Notes: generated by a model not told the origin, from the sequence alone. Counted from the stretch's first letter, positions 38,775-48,610 are shown. The stretch: DNA of 64,000 bases from Chloroherpeton thalassium ATCC 35110 (GCF_000020525.1 NC_011026.1:2586001-2650000), one strand, 5' to 3'. Numbers and translations: made by a program.

Positions 38775-40064
38775 GTGAAGTTTGAGTTAACCATCGCCCA
38801 CCGTTTCACCTTCCCGCCTTCGCGAAGTGGCGTTAAGCGACCTGCTTTTATTGTGACGATTGCGATGCTTGGCATCATGCTCGGCACAACCGCTTTGATT
38901 TTAACGCTTTCAATTGTGCAGGGGTTTAGCGATGAAATCAAAAAGAAAATCGTCGGTTTCGGTTCGCATATTCAAGTAACGCAGGTCGGCGGTCGGGTGT
39001 TTGATTTGGCAAGCAGTCCATTCGACGACTTGGCGCACGTTTCCAACGTCGATGCGCTCTCGCCTTTTTATCAAACCGATGTAATTTTGAAAGGAAGTCG
39101 TGAGGATGGGAAAGAAATATTTATAGAGCCTGCTGTTTTGAAAGGAATTATTCCTTCGGAGGACGTTTCATTTATTAGAGATAAAATTACAGAAGGCGTT
39201 TATTTTACAGAAGTTACAGGGGCTCACGTTGCAGCGAACGAGCTTTATGTGATTTTGGGAAAAAAACTTGCGCAACGGATAGGCGCAAAAGTCGGTAGCT
39301 CTGTCCTGCTGATGTCATCTAATGAATTGGAAAGCGCGAATTTGTTTAATAAAAATTTGCGATTGGAAGATGCGCTTTCCATGCTCCGCCTCATGAACGG
39401 GCGCGTGGTGGGCATCTACGAAACTGGTCTTGCACAAGGCTTTGACGAGACAATGGTCTTTGCGCCGTACTTTCAGTTAGAAACAAATTTTGTCAAAAAG
39501 GGAAGCGTTTCGGGAATCGATATTCGTACTGCGAATATCGATAGAATTGGGGAAACGCTCGAAAGTATTTCAAATGAAATGAGTTACCCTTTTATCGCGC
39601 GTTCCATTTACGATATTTATTACAACATTTTCGCTTGGTTGCGACTTCAGGAAAATATCATCCCGATGCTCTTGGTAACGATTACGGTGGTGGCAGGCTT
39701 TAATATTGTTTCGACCTTGCTCATCATGGTACTGGACAAAAAGCAGGAAATTGGCTTGCTCATGTCGATGGGCGTTTCAGAAAGGAACGTGCGCACGGTT
39801 TTTGTCTCGCAAGCCATGATTTTGTCGGGAGCGGGAATTTTACTGGGCAATTTATTGGCTTTTGGATTGTCTATGTTAGAGCAGCTAAATCATTTCATTC
39901 CATTATCTGAAGAGGTTTACTTCATAAACGCCGTACCTATTGTGATTAAGATTGAAAATTATGTTTTTGTTTCCGTTATTGCAATATTGATTACCCTCAC
40001 AACATCATACATACCATCACACATCGGATCAAAAATCAAGCCAATAGAGTCAATCATTGAATAA
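38775..40064 (+). CDS. LolC/LolE-like ABC permease (first of a pair)
   Basis: This 429-residue FtsX/MacB-type permease has one N-terminal transmembrane helix (residues 23-48), a large periplasmic domain (MacB_PCD-like, 50-270) and three C-terminal helices with LLIMVLDKKQEIGLLMSMGV, the usual coupling segment. The start is a GTG at 38775. The next gene is a paralogue, as in LolC/LolE pairs that extract lipoproteins from the inner membrane. No LolD-type ATPase is adjacent, so it may be encoded elsewhere. Confidence 0.82.
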   Translation: MKFELTIAHRFTFPPSRSGVKRPAFIVTIAMLGIMLGTTALILTLSIVQGFSDEIKKKIVGFGSHIQVTQVGGRVFDLASSPFDDLAHVSNVDALSPFYQTDVILKGSREDGKEIFIEPAVLKGIIPSEDVSFIRDKITEGVYFTEVTGAHVAANELYVILGKKLAQRIGAKVGSSVLLMSSNELESANLFNKNLRLEDALSMLRLMNGRVVGIYETGLAQGFDETMVFAPYFQLETNFVKKGSVSGIDIRTANIDRIGETLESISNEMSYPFIARSIYDIYYNIFAWLRLQENIIPMLLVTITVVAGFNIVSTLLIMVLDKKQEIGLLMSMGVSERNVRTVFVSQAMILSGAGILLGNLLAFGLSMLEQLNHFIPLSEEVYFINAVPIVIKIENYVFVSVIAILITLTTSYIPSHIGSKIKPIESIIE

Positions 40065-40068
40065 GAGC

Positions 40069-41325
40069 ATGTTTACTCAAAGTCGTTTAATATCTAAGAA
40101 AGCTGGCTGGCTGCTTGCGGGGAGATTTGTATTTTCTGAAAAGCAGATGAAGGTGATTAACATTATCACAGGAATTAGCATTCTTGGCGTCATTGTTGGC
40201 GTAACGACCATTGCGGTGGTAATGAGCGTGCTAAACGGATTTCAAGATTTAGCCAGAGCGCTTTTTTTAACTATCGATAGCGATGTGCAGATAACGGCTA
40301 AAATCGGAAATAACTTTCGCGTTTCTGATTCGCTTTTGAGCAAAATTCAAAGTTTGCCAGAGGTTCGTTCAGCAAACCGATTTGTGGAAGGAAAAGCAGT
40401 GATTATCTCCGAACGAAAAAGTGGCGTCATCATGGTGAAGGGATTTGAAAAAAACGCATTAACCGAATTGGGTAAAATCTATGAGATAGGTGGACGATTT
40501 CCGGGAAACCGAAGCATTTGCGTAGGGAAAACGGTTGCGTATCACTATCAGCTATTTATGGATTCGCCCGTTCGGATTTTTGGCCCGAAATTTATTGACG
40601 AAGGACTGCTTGCGCTTGAAAATCCCTTGATGGCAGATTTTCCCGAACCACCCGTTTTTCAAGTAAAAAACTACTTTGCCGCACATCGCAGTTTTGACGA
40701 ATCCTACGTTTTACTTTCGCTCTCGGATGCACAAGAAGTTTTTCAATTCCAAAAAGATCGTGTTAGCGGAATTGATATCTATGCGGCAAAAGGTTTGACA
40801 GATAACAAGTTAAAGGATGCGATTGAAGCTTTGCTAAAGCACGAGGGCATAAGCGAACAACTTCAAGTGTCGTCTTTATCCGATAAATACGAGGAACTTT
40901 TCCGCGTCATGGAGTTGGAAAAATGGGGCAGTTACGCCGTGTTGATGCTGATTATCATTGTTGCTTCATTAAGCTTGATCGGCTCTTTAACCATGACGGC
41001 GATCGAAAAAAAGCGGGACCTATATTTTCTACGCTGCATCGGCTTGCCCAAAAACAGTATTTACCAGGTCTTTCTGTTTGAAGGACTCATTATTGCGATC
41101 GTCGGAACGTTTTTAGGTGCACTTTTGGGTTTCGTGATTTGCACGCTTCAGCAATCATACGGGTTTGTGAAGCTACCTTCTGCTGAAGCCTTTATCATCG
41201 ATTCGTATCCAGTCAAAATGAAATGGCAGGATTTTCTTGCGGTCATTATCGGCACACTTTCGGTTTGTTTCGCCGCGAGCCAATATCCGGCCAAAAAAGC
41301 GTTGGAACTTTCTGAGCAACGATGA
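40069..41325 (+). CDS. LolC/LolE-like ABC permease (second of a pair)
   Basis: This protein has 418 residues from the ATG at 40069, four bases after the preceding stop; a TTG at 40057 would overlap that gene. The topology is as in its neighbour: helix near residues 25-52 (INIITGISILGVIVGVTTIA), a periplasmic domain, and three C-terminal helices with LTMTAIEKKRDLYFLRCIGL at the ATPase-coupling position. Together the two permeases probably form a heterodimer for lipoprotein release; substrate identity is inference. Confidence 0.82.
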   Translation: MFTQSRLISKKAGWLLAGRFVFSEKQMKVINIITGISILGVIVGVTTIAVVMSVLNGFQDLARALFLTIDSDVQITAKIGNNFRVSDSLLSKIQSLPEVRSANRFVEGKAVIISERKSGVIMVKGFEKNALTELGKIYEIGGRFPGNRSICVGKTVAYHYQLFMDSPVRIFGPKFIDEGLLALENPLMADFPEPPVFQVKNYFAAHRSFDESYVLLSLSDAQEVFQFQKDRVSGIDIYAAKGLTDNKLKDAIEALLKHEGISEQLQVSSLSDKYEELFRVMELEKWGSYAVLMLIIIVASLSLIGSLTMTAIEKKRDLYFLRCIGLPKNSIYQVFLFEGLIIAIVGTFLGALLGFVICTLQQSYGFVKLPSAEAFIIDSYPVKMKWQDFLAVIIGTLSVCFAASQYPAKKALELSEQR

Positions 41326-41431
41326 TATATCCTCAGATTCGCTTTTTTTATCTTGTATTTTTCAGCTTAGATTTTATGCTTTTTCATTATCCGCGAATGG
41401 TCAAAAACGCGATTCAATTGCATGATCTGAA

Positions 41432-42379
41432 ATGGAACATAATTATAGAATTCATCTCGAAAAACTCAAGAGAAATCGCAAGGCGAGAAAAGGCTTAGGA
41501 TTTGCCTCCATTTTAACCATTACCATTTTTTTCGCAGAAGTCATTGGCGGTTGGTTAAGTGGCAGCCTTGCGCTTATGGCCGACGCCGGCCACATGGCAA
41601 CGGACATCCTTTCACTTGCAATTAGTTATGCCGCAGCCGTAATCGCGCAAAAGCCCGCCACGCCAAATCGAAGCTATGGGCATTACCGAGTCGAAATATT
41701 AGCCGCTCTTGTGAACGGCCTTTTGCTGGTATTGATAGCCACCTACATCTGTTTTGAAGCTTATGAGCGGCTGCATATCGTGCGTGAGATCAACGCGGCT
41801 GAAATGTTTGGATTCGGGATCGTTGGACTTTTAGCAAACATTATTAGCGCCTTTTTTCTATACAAGAGTCAAGGAGAAAGCGTGAATATAAAAGCCGCCT
41901 ACATCCACGTTTTAAGTGATTTATTAGGTTCGGTTGCTGTTATTTTGGGCGCAATTGGTATTTTTTTCACTGGATTTACCATACTTGACCCAATCCTAAG
42001 CTTTATCATATCGCTCTTAATTTTGAAAAGCGCGTGGGAAATTATTGTTGAATCGGTGGATATTTTGTTGGAAGGGGTTCCCAGAAACATTGATATTAGC
42101 AGAATTGAAAGCAGCCTGCGTAGTTTATCTCATATTAAGGATTTACACGATTTACACGTATGGGCAATTACATCAGGCGTCAATGCGTTAAGCTGCCATG
42201 TTTTGATTGATGATTACACAAACAGCAGAGAAATCTTGCTTGGGATCAATAAAATGTTGAAAGAAAAGTATGATATTGACCATATTACCATCCAGCTTGA
42301 AGACTCGCACGTCAACGAGTTTGTCGTAAGCAAACGAGGTGCAAGCGAGAATCAATATCATAAACATTGGTATCATTAA
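41432..42379 (+). CDS. Cation diffusion facilitator (zinc exporter type)
   Basis: This 315-residue CDF protein has six transmembrane helices. The metal site is seen as ADAGHMATD in helix 2 (H-x3-D) and IHVLSDLLGS in helix 5 (H-x3-D), the HD-HD arrangement associated with Zn(II) export. The C-terminal cytoplasmic domain (residues 205-295) has the usual ferredoxin-like pattern with LHDLHVWAITSG. A histidine-containing C-terminal tail follows. No metal regulator is adjacent. Confidence 0.88.
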   Translation: MEHNYRIHLEKLKRNRKARKGLGFASILTITIFFAEVIGGWLSGSLALMADAGHMATDILSLAISYAAAVIAQKPATPNRSYGHYRVEILAALVNGLLLVLIATYICFEAYERLHIVREINAAEMFGFGIVGLLANIISAFFLYKSQGESVNIKAAYIHVLSDLLGSVAVILGAIGIFFTGFTILDPILSFIISLLILKSAWEIIVESVDILLEGVPRNIDISRIESSLRSLSHIKDLHDLHVWAITSGVNALSCHVLIDDYTNSREILLGINKMLKEKYDIDHITIQLEDSHVNEFVVSKRGASENQYHKHWYH

Positions 42380-42475
42380 TATCTGAAGTTAGGGTAGGGC
42401 TTGTTTTCGTCTACAAAAAAGCTATATTACTAAGCGGCAACGCCCTTTTTGTTTGTTAAAACCTTCTTGTGCCTT

Positions 42476-43336
42476 ATGCCAAAAATCGATCCGTCAAATA
42501 TTCCGATTTTTGCCGGCATCTCTCCTGAAGAGATGGACCAGATCATTAAATACGCATTCGTAAAAAACTTTGACCCCGGCTATATTCTTTTTCGAGAGAA
42601 CCTGATAGTGGGCCAAATCATGTATGTTATTTTATCCGGCAAGGTTGAACTTTCTAAGAAAAACCCTAATGGGGAAGACGTTGCCTTTTTAACTTTAGGG
42701 CCAGGCGCATTATTGGGCGAAATGTCCCTTTTTGAGCAGCAAAAACGCTCCGCAACTGCTATCGTAAAGGAGTATTCGGAATTGCTGGTCTTACCGAAAT
42801 ATAATTTTGATCGAATGCTTCAAAGCCGTCCGAATGAAGCGATCAAAATTCTCTTGAATTTTATTACGATCCTTTCTCAGCGCCTGCGTGACACCACGAA
42901 CAAAATGATTCAGGCACAGGATCAGGCTCTGGATGAGTCCGATGCTGCAATGATGAGCGCCGACACTGCGCCGCATCCGGTTGGTTTTTCTGGAAAACAA
43001 CGGCACACACAAAATCATATCCCTGATCCCGAAGAAAAAATTCATGATCAGGAAATTCAGAAACAAGCTGAACAAGTCTCCGATATTCCTCAAATAAACG
43101 AGGCGGACAAGTCTAAAAAGAACAACGAATTGTATATCCTTTCAATTGATGAAATTAAAAGTGGCAACCTGGTTTCTATTTTGGAAGACAAACGCCGAAA
43201 GGGATTTACAATTGACAATAACACAAGGCTTTTGATGATAAGAGATATTCTGAACTATTATCTTCAACTGCCAATGGAAGAGCTGCAATTGAAAGTCAGA
43301 GAAATGGAGTTACGTTTCAGAAACCGCCCTAAGTAG
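42476..43336 (+). CDS. Cyclic-nucleotide-binding domain protein
   Basis: This 286-residue protein starts at ATG 42476; a TTG at 42449 adds nine residues. Residues 8-125 form a cNMP-binding domain (FAGISPEEMDQIIKYAFVKN, GALLGEMSLFEQQKRSATAI), with GEMSLF and the following RSA matching the phosphate-binding cassette. A charged, poorly ordered linker (150-215) leads to a helical C-terminal segment (220-286) without a helix-turn-helix. It is therefore not a Crp-type activator. Its role is unknown. Confidence 0.75.
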   Translation: MPKIDPSNIPIFAGISPEEMDQIIKYAFVKNFDPGYILFRENLIVGQIMYVILSGKVELSKKNPNGEDVAFLTLGPGALLGEMSLFEQQKRSATAIVKEYSELLVLPKYNFDRMLQSRPNEAIKILLNFITILSQRLRDTTNKMIQAQDQALDESDAAMMSADTAPHPVGFSGKQRHTQNHIPDPEEKIHDQEIQKQAEQVSDIPQINEADKSKKNNELYILSIDEIKSGNLVSILEDKRRKGFTIDNNTRLLMIRDILNYYLQLPMEELQLKVREMELRFRNRPK

Positions 43337-43400
43337 CTAGGTTTCTACGGCCTTTTCCTGAGAAAAATCTCATCAAAATCAATCTCTAACTTTGTTCATT

Positions 43401-43760
43401 ATGACGGTATCTACAAAAAAAAAAGATTCCGAGAAGACCTTCCAGGTAAAAGTGATAGAGCACCAAAACCCCAATAATCCTAAAGTGCTCTCAGTATTAG
43501 AAGGAACAACGATTCTGGAAGCCATGCAAGAAAATGCTATTCATCTACAACATAATTGCGGAGGCGTTTGCGCTTGTTCAACCTGCCACGTCATTATCAA
43601 AGAAGGCATGGAAAACCTACCTGAAATGACAGACGAGGAGGAAGAGCAGCTTGATGAAGCAGTTGGGCTGACCTTAACTTCGCGCCTTGGCTGTCAATGC
43701 AAAATATACGGCGACATCACTGTGGTTATTCCCGACCAATCCATTTATTTAGGGCATTAA
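43401..43760 (+). CDS. 2Fe-2S ferredoxin (adrenodoxin type)
   Basis: This 119-residue protein starts at ATG 43401 (a TTG three codons upstream is less likely). The cluster ligands lie in HNCGGVCACSTCHVII, with the last in GCQC (C-x5-C-x2-C ... C). This is the vertebrate-type/ISC ferredoxin pattern also used in Fe-S assembly and monooxygenase electron transfer. No isc genes are adjacent. It lies between the cNMP-binding protein and pta, all on the same strand. Confidence 0.88.
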   Translation: MTVSTKKKDSEKTFQVKVIEHQNPNNPKVLSVLEGTTILEAMQENAIHLQHNCGGVCACSTCHVIIKEGMENLPEMTDEEEEQLDEAVGLTLTSRLGCQCKIYGDITVVIPDQSIYLGH

Positions 43761-43908
43761 AAACATTAAAGAATCCTTCTTCTAAAGGGCGTGTTTTTTT
43801 CTGGATTTCCCCCATGTTTTTTTGATAAAAATCATCCGCGCAAAAGGCTATCTCACGCATTTTTAACATTTTACCTTTTTTATCTGCAAACAAGAGGGCA
43901 AAAAAATC

Positions 43909-44916
43909 ATGGAAGTTATTCGCAAAATTCGAGAAAGAGCTAAGTCCAAAAAGGCAACAATTGTATTACCTGAAGCCGATGACGATCGTACGCTTATAGC
44001 CGCGTCAGAACTTGCAGAAATGGAACTGGTCAAGCCGGTGCTCATCGGAAACTCTGATGACATTATTGAGCGATTTTCTGCATTGGGGCTCACTTACAAC
44101 TCAACCAAAATTAGGATCGTCGATATACAGAAGTCTGGAAAACTTTCGGATTTCACCAATGAGTACTTTAACTTTCGGAAGCACAAAGGCATTTCGTATG
44201 AAGAAGCCAAATCAGTGATGAGCTCACCATTATTTTTTGGCGCCATGATGGTACATCATCAAGAAGCTGACGGGTGTGTTGCCGGAGCAGTTTCAACAAC
44301 AGCGGATGTGCTCCGTGCCGGAATTCAAATTATTGGAATAGAAAAAGAAAAAGCAAGACTTATTTCCAGCTTCTTTTTAATGGTTTTTCCAGATGATCAC
44401 CGAGCTGCTCCCGGACGAGCTCTCACCTATGCGGACTGCGCCGTTCTGCCTGACCCAGACGCCGAAGCACTTGCCGATATTGCCATTTTAACAGCGGAGT
44501 CCCATCAACAATTGACGGGCGAAGAGCCAAAGGTGGCAATGCTATCCTTTTCAACAAAGGGGAGCGCAGCACATGAAAACGTCACTAAAGTTCAAAAAGC
44601 AACTGAAATTGCGAAGCAGAAACAGCCTGATTTAAAAATTGACGGAGAAATGCAATTTGATGCAGCATTTATAGAGGCGATTGGAAAGCGCAAAGCCCCT
44701 CAAAGCGATGTGGCAGGAAAGGCAAATGTATTCATTTTCCCAAACCTCGACGCTGGAAACATCGGATACAAATTAACAGAACGTCTTGCCAGCGCAACCG
44801 CCATCGGGCCAATTATTCAAGGACTTGTAAAACCAATGAATGATCTTTCCCGCGGCGCAAAACCTTCCGACATTGTTGATGTTTGCTGCATCTGTGCACT
44901 GAAAAAGCAAAGTTAG
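43909..44916 (+). CDS. pta: Phosphate acetyltransferase
   Basis: This 335-residue PTA/PTB enzyme interconverts acetyl-CoA and acetyl phosphate. Visible are the N-terminal KKATIVLPEADDDRTLIAA, DGCVAGAVSTTADVLRAG, and the C-terminal NVFIFPNLDAGNIGYKL with GPIIQGLVKPMNDLSRG. The length is that of the short single-domain class, without the BioD-like domain. No ackA is visible. Its stop overlaps by four bases with the stop of the convergent ogg gene. Confidence 0.93.
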   Translation: MEVIRKIRERAKSKKATIVLPEADDDRTLIAASELAEMELVKPVLIGNSDDIIERFSALGLTYNSTKIRIVDIQKSGKLSDFTNEYFNFRKHKGISYEEAKSVMSSPLFFGAMMVHHQEADGCVAGAVSTTADVLRAGIQIIGIEKEKARLISSFFLMVFPDDHRAAPGRALTYADCAVLPDPDAEALADIAILTAESHQQLTGEEPKVAMLSFSTKGSAAHENVTKVQKATEIAKQKQPDLKIDGEMQFDAAFIEAIGKRKAPQSDVAGKANVFIFPNLDAGNIGYKLTERLASATAIGPIIQGLVKPMNDLSRGAKPSDIVDVCCICALKKQS

Positions 44917-45884
44917 ACTGTACGCAATCCTTTCACGTGCAATCTCCAAAAGTGAAACAATATTTGACTTAAAAGGCCAGGGCAAGATGAACCGAAAAGT
45001 TCTCTTGCCTCTGATGCAAGCTGTTCATAATTTTTGGAGTTTAACGCAGCTGTTACGGTTTTTAGACCAAACCACTCATAAAGATACATACGAACGTGGC
45101 GATCAATCGGAATTGCCTCACCATGCTCCAAACCAAACAAACAAATACAGTCCGCAATTTTATCACCAATTCCAGGGAATCTTAAGAGAGCAGCTTTAGC
45201 TTTTTTGTAGGAGCATTTGGAGCACAATCCCAAGTTCTCGTTATGGATGGCGTGGATATGCTCCAACACCAATTCTCCGTTTACAACTGCTTCAGATATA
45301 TGTTTAATATTTTTGGCACGAACCAAATTATTGTTTGTGCATTTTTTGAGTAGTTCAATATCAGCATTTGCTAATGCCTGAGGAGATGGAAAGGAATAAC
45401 AATGCTCCGAGTCAAATGGAGGTGAATCATTAATTTTCTCGCCAAATTGGCGGGCGAGCTGCTCAATTTGGCGTCTTATAATTTGAATCCCCATTCCTTG
45501 AGCGCACATGAACGAAATAAGTGCTTCAAATGGCTCTTGACGGAGCAGCTTCAGTCCTCCATAAAGAGCCCGTGCTTGATTCATAAAAGGGTATTTTTCC
45601 AGCAACGGCGTATTATCAAAAAGACCCTTACAGGAATCAGAAAGCCCTAAATACGTTATAACAGCATCTCGAAGTGCCTTATTCCCAATATAGGGATCAT
45701 TCTTGCTTGTAATAAGTAGTTCATGAGCATTTCGTTGTGTAATTGTAATAGCATGCCCATAAATAATTCCGTTATAAATCTTGTTATGTAAAGTATTGGC
45801 TTTTCTCCAACGAAAAGCTTGACCACAAAAAAGAGTGGCCTCTAAATTTAGAGAAGTGCTGAAGGAAATATGTTCTTGATACAT
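44913..45884 (-). CDS. ogg: 8-oxoguanine DNA glycosylase, OGG1/AlkA type
   Basis: This 323-residue protein (ATG at 45884; TTG at 45896 also possible) has an OGG N-terminal region (FCGQAFRWRK) and an HhH-GPD domain. That domain shows LISFMCAQGMGIQIIRRQIE and FPGIGDKIADCICLFGL, with the lysine of GDKIAD at the position of the OGG1 catalytic lysine, and IPIDRHVRMYL with the catalytic aspartate. It removes 8-oxoguanine opposite C and has lyase activity in characterised homologues. It follows mutY by about 20 bases, giving a GO-repair operon. Confidence 0.88.
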   Translation of the reverse strand: MYQEHISFSTSLNLEATLFCGQAFRWRKANTLHNKIYNGIIYGHAITITQRNAHELLITSKNDPYIGNKALRDAVITYLGLSDSCKGLFDNTPLLEKYPFMNQARALYGGLKLLRQEPFEALISFMCAQGMGIQIIRRQIEQLARQFGEKINDSPPFDSEHCYSFPSPQALANADIELLKKCTNNNLVRAKNIKHISEAVVNGELVLEHIHAIHNENLGLCSKCSYKKAKAALLRFPGIGDKIADCICLFGLEHGEAIPIDRHVRMYLYEWFGLKTVTAALNSKNYEQLASEARELFGSSCPGLLSQILFHFWRLHVKGLRTV

Positions 45885-45906
45885 GTGTAATTGCAAGCAG
45901 TAAATC

Positions 45907-46989
45907 TTAAAAGAGTGTTAAAGTAGTGGGGAATTGCGCCAATTGTAGTTTTTCGATAATCTTCTTATTGGCTTTAGGAAAGGCGTAGCTGGTCAAGTCT
46001 TCAATCCGCACCCATTTCAATGCTTGACTGGCACGGGGCTCAGGACTTCCTGAAATATAATTACAACGGTAAGCGTGCAATGTGATTTTAAAGTGCGTGT
46101 AGGCATGCTTCACAGAAATCAATTTTTCTAAAACATTAACATGCAGCCCTGTTTCTTCAAATATTTCCCGCTTACAACAATCTTCCAAGGATTCTCCTTG
46201 CTGTTGCTTTCCTCCAGGAAACTCCCATAAATTTCCCAAAAGCCCATTTGCAGGTCTTAGAGCAATAAGCACAAAATCATCTTTATATATAACACCAGCA
46301 GCAATGTGGTAATGAGGAATTTCTGCGCGCTTCAACTTCACAGGCAATTTATGCTCCAATCCTTTTTTATATGCTTGGCAGTGGAGCGATATAGGACATA
46401 TATCGCAGGTTGGATTTTTGGGTTTACAAATCAATGCTCCCACCTCCATCATTGCTTCATTGAATTCTCCAGGATGCTCCAAAGATAGCAGCTCTTGTGC
46501 TACAATTCTAATTGTTTGTTTTGTTGTATTTAGTTGTATTGGAGCATTAATAGCGTTTAATCTCGATATAACACGGAGCACATTTCCATCAACTGCGGCG
46601 CAGTGCTCTTTAAATGCAATACTTGCTATGATTGCCGCTGTGTAATCGCCAATTCCTTTTAGTTGGAGCAGCTCTGTTTTTTTTGAAGGAAATACTCCAT
46701 TATGCTTTTGCAAAATTGTTTTAGCTGCTTCTTGCATATTTTTTACTCGTGTGTAATACCCAAGTCCTTCCCAGATTTTCATCAGCTTATTTATGTCCGC
46801 ATTTGCAAGCGATTCTAAGTTTGGAAACGCATTTAAAAACCGTTCATAATAGGGAATCACTGTGGCTACTTGCGTTTGTTGAAGCATTATTTCTGATACC
46901 CATATTTTGTACGGTGTTCGTTTTTTTCTCCATGGCAAATCCCGTTTATTTAATAAAAACCAGGAAAGTAAATCTTTTTCTATGGACAT
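45907..46989 (-). CDS. mutY: A/G-specific adenine DNA glycosylase
   Basis: This 360-residue MutY removes adenine mispaired with 8-oxoguanine. The catalytic glutamate lies in WVSEIMLQQTQVATV, the HhH in LKGIGDYTAA, and the aspartate in VDGNVLRVISRL. The 4Fe-4S cluster is C-x6-C-x2-C-x5-C in CKPKNPTCDICPISLHC. The C-terminal MutT-like domain keeps a Nudix-type GGKQQQGESLEDCC...EEETGLH-like pattern (FEETGLHV). It is the first gene of a two-gene unit with ogg downstream. Many GGAGCA/TGCTCC words fall inside it. Confidence 0.95.
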   Translation of the reverse strand: MSIEKDLLSWFLLNKRDLPWRKKRTPYKIWVSEIMLQQTQVATVIPYYERFLNAFPNLESLANADINKLMKIWEGLGYYTRVKNMQEAAKTILQKHNGVFPSKKTELLQLKGIGDYTAAIIASIAFKEHCAAVDGNVLRVISRLNAINAPIQLNTTKQTIRIVAQELLSLEHPGEFNEAMMEVGALICKPKNPTCDICPISLHCQAYKKGLEHKLPVKLKRAEIPHYHIAAGVIYKDDFVLIALRPANGLLGNLWEFPGGKQQQGESLEDCCKREIFEETGLHVNVLEKLISVKHAYTHFKITLHAYRCNYISGSPEPRASQALKWVRIEDLTSYAFPKANKKIIEKLQLAQFPTTLTLF

Positions 46990-47132
46990 TATTTTGATAA
47001 ATAAATGCTTTATGTTTTTTTGAATATATGTTCAAGTATAAGTTAATTTCTTAATTATTTATAGACTTTTAAGTTTTTTAAATCAAATAGTTAAGTTTTT
47101 TGGTTTAAAATTTTTCTAAAATGGATTATTCA

Positions 47133-47807
47133 CTATAATAAAGAATGAATATCTGATAATTTTGATATCGATAAACAATCATAATGATGGTTATCTGCTT
47201 TATTTAAAAGAACTGGAGTTATTCCAGATGCCCGTGCCCCAACGACGTCAATTGAATAAATATCGCCAATATAAAAGCATTCTGATGGCTTTAATTGTAG
47301 TTGATTTAGCGCTATTTCGAATATTTTTTTATTCGGTTTTTCCACCCCAACAAATTGAGAATCGATAACAAATTCCAAATATTCACGAAGGTTGTATTGA
47401 ATTGTTTTTTCCTCGGCTCTACCGTCCGAGTTTGATATCATTGCAAGGCGATATTGCTTTTTAAGCTCTTTTAATAATTCAGTAGTGCCTGGTAAAACAT
47501 AGTTCCACAAATTATGGGATTGATGTCTTGGCCGGAGCACATCATTTATAAAAGACTCGTAATTAAATGGAGCATGAAATTCTTCTAAAAGATATTGAAA
47601 GTATATGCTCCATCGCGAAGCATCGGTTGACGTTGGCTGGGATTTGAGGACATGCTCCAATTTATAATTGACGCATGAGACGGATCTGAAAAAGCTTTCT
47701 TCTGAGACTTCAATCCCGTGCTCCAAAAGATGCTTCGCGATAAACGGATAATCTAAATGGAGGAGCGTGCCTCCTAAATCAAAAATAATTGCTTTTTTAT
47801 CAGTCAT
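47133..47807 (-). CDS. HAD-superfamily hydrolase
   Basis: This 224-residue HAD hydrolase has motif I FDLGGTLL (nucleophile Asp kept, the usual second Asp is Gly), motif II ISNSDGR, motif III lysine in VEKPNKKIFE and motif IV YIGDIYSIDVVGA. The helical cap (residues 20-95) makes it subclass I. Loss of the second Asp occurs in several HAD subfamilies and may alter chemistry. Its ATG overlaps the stop of the SDR gene (ATGA), so the two are translationally coupled. Confidence 0.85.
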   Translation of the reverse strand: MTDKKAIIFDLGGTLLHLDYPFIAKHLLEHGIEVSEESFFRSVSCVNYKLEHVLKSQPTSTDASRWSIYFQYLLEEFHAPFNYESFINDVLRPRHQSHNLWNYVLPGTTELLKELKKQYRLAMISNSDGRAEEKTIQYNLREYLEFVIDSQFVGVEKPNKKIFEIALNQLQLKPSECFYIGDIYSIDVVGARASGITPVLLNKADNHHYDCLSISKLSDIHSLL

Positions 47808-48529
47808 TCGACTAAGGTTTCAAGGTGTTCGAAATATGGTTCTAAAGAATCTTGTGCCTCTTCACCGATACTCACCATTTCGAAGGTTTCATTTCTTGCT
47901 GAATGCATCCAAAGCGAAAGAACTGCGACCTCAGCGACATCGCTTCGATTAATGAACCCGCTGTCCAGTCTATCGCCTTTATCAAACATGAGCTTATGCT
48001 CAAATGGCTCGCCATCTTTCAAGCCGCCGGGACGAATTATCGTATAAGAACGGCCTTCTTGCGAGAAAACCTTGCGAAGATGCTCCTCGCCCGCGTATTT
48101 CATGGAGAGTACTCCTCCGAAAAGATTCATAGGATGAAGTGTTCTTGTGACACAAAGCGAACTTACTAAAATAAATTTCTTTATGCCAGTGTTTGCGGCG
48201 GCATCAACAAGACGTATAACGCCGTCGCGATCTACCTCAGATGGGGAGGCGTCGCCGAAAATAGAACTCGCACCAAGTGCAGAAATAACCGCATCGCAGC
48301 CATCAACTGCATTTGTCAAATCCTTAGCACTTTGGACTCGGCCAACCACGTAGTCAACCCCCAACGCATTTCCTTTAGCTTCGGAACGAACCAGTGCACG
48401 AACAGGGATGCCATAAGCCTGTAAGCGCTGAATCACCCATTGGCCGGTTTTGCCAGTTGCTCCAGCAACAAGAACTTTTCCTTGGAAAGCTGTTTTGGAC
48501 GCAGATGTGTTCTTCTTTTCGGTATTCAT
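47804..48529 (-). CDS. Atypical SDR (NAD(P)H-binding) protein
   Basis: This 241-residue protein has the Rossmann motif VLVAGATGKTGQWVI and VDGCDAVISALGAS. It also has FILVSSLCVTRTLHP and YTIIRPGGLKDGEP, typical of atypical SDRs in cyanobacteria and plants. The usual YxxxK of classical SDRs is not obvious (YAGEEHLRK is at that position). Its substrate is unknown. It is the first gene of a pair with the HAD protein. Upstream lie an inverted repeat (48544-48568) and the GACTTTACATAA element (48611-48622). Confidence 0.78.
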   Translation of the reverse strand: MNTEKKNTSASKTAFQGKVLVAGATGKTGQWVIQRLQAYGIPVRALVRSEAKGNALGVDYVVGRVQSAKDLTNAVDGCDAVISALGASSIFGDASPSEVDRDGVIRLVDAAANTGIKKFILVSSLCVTRTLHPMNLFGGVLSMKYAGEEHLRKVFSQEGRSYTIIRPGGLKDGEPFEHKLMFDKGDRLDSGFINRSDVAEVAVLSLWMHSARNETFEMVSIGEEAQDSLEPYFEHLETLVE

Positions 48530-48543
48530 AGTTAGGAATATTT

Positions 48544-48568
48544 ACTGTTTTTGAAATTTAAAAACAGT
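48544..48568. promoter_or_regulatory. Inverted repeat in the SDR gene leader
   Basis: Nine-base perfect arms ACTGTTTTT (48544-48552) and AAAAACAGT (48560-48568) are separated by seven bases. The repeat lies 15 bases before the SDR start codon, where an operator or leader hairpin could act. Confidence 0.45.
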
Positions 48569-48610
48569 AACGATCGGCTCGTTGATTAAGTTTCAGGGAG
48601 ATTTAGCGTG

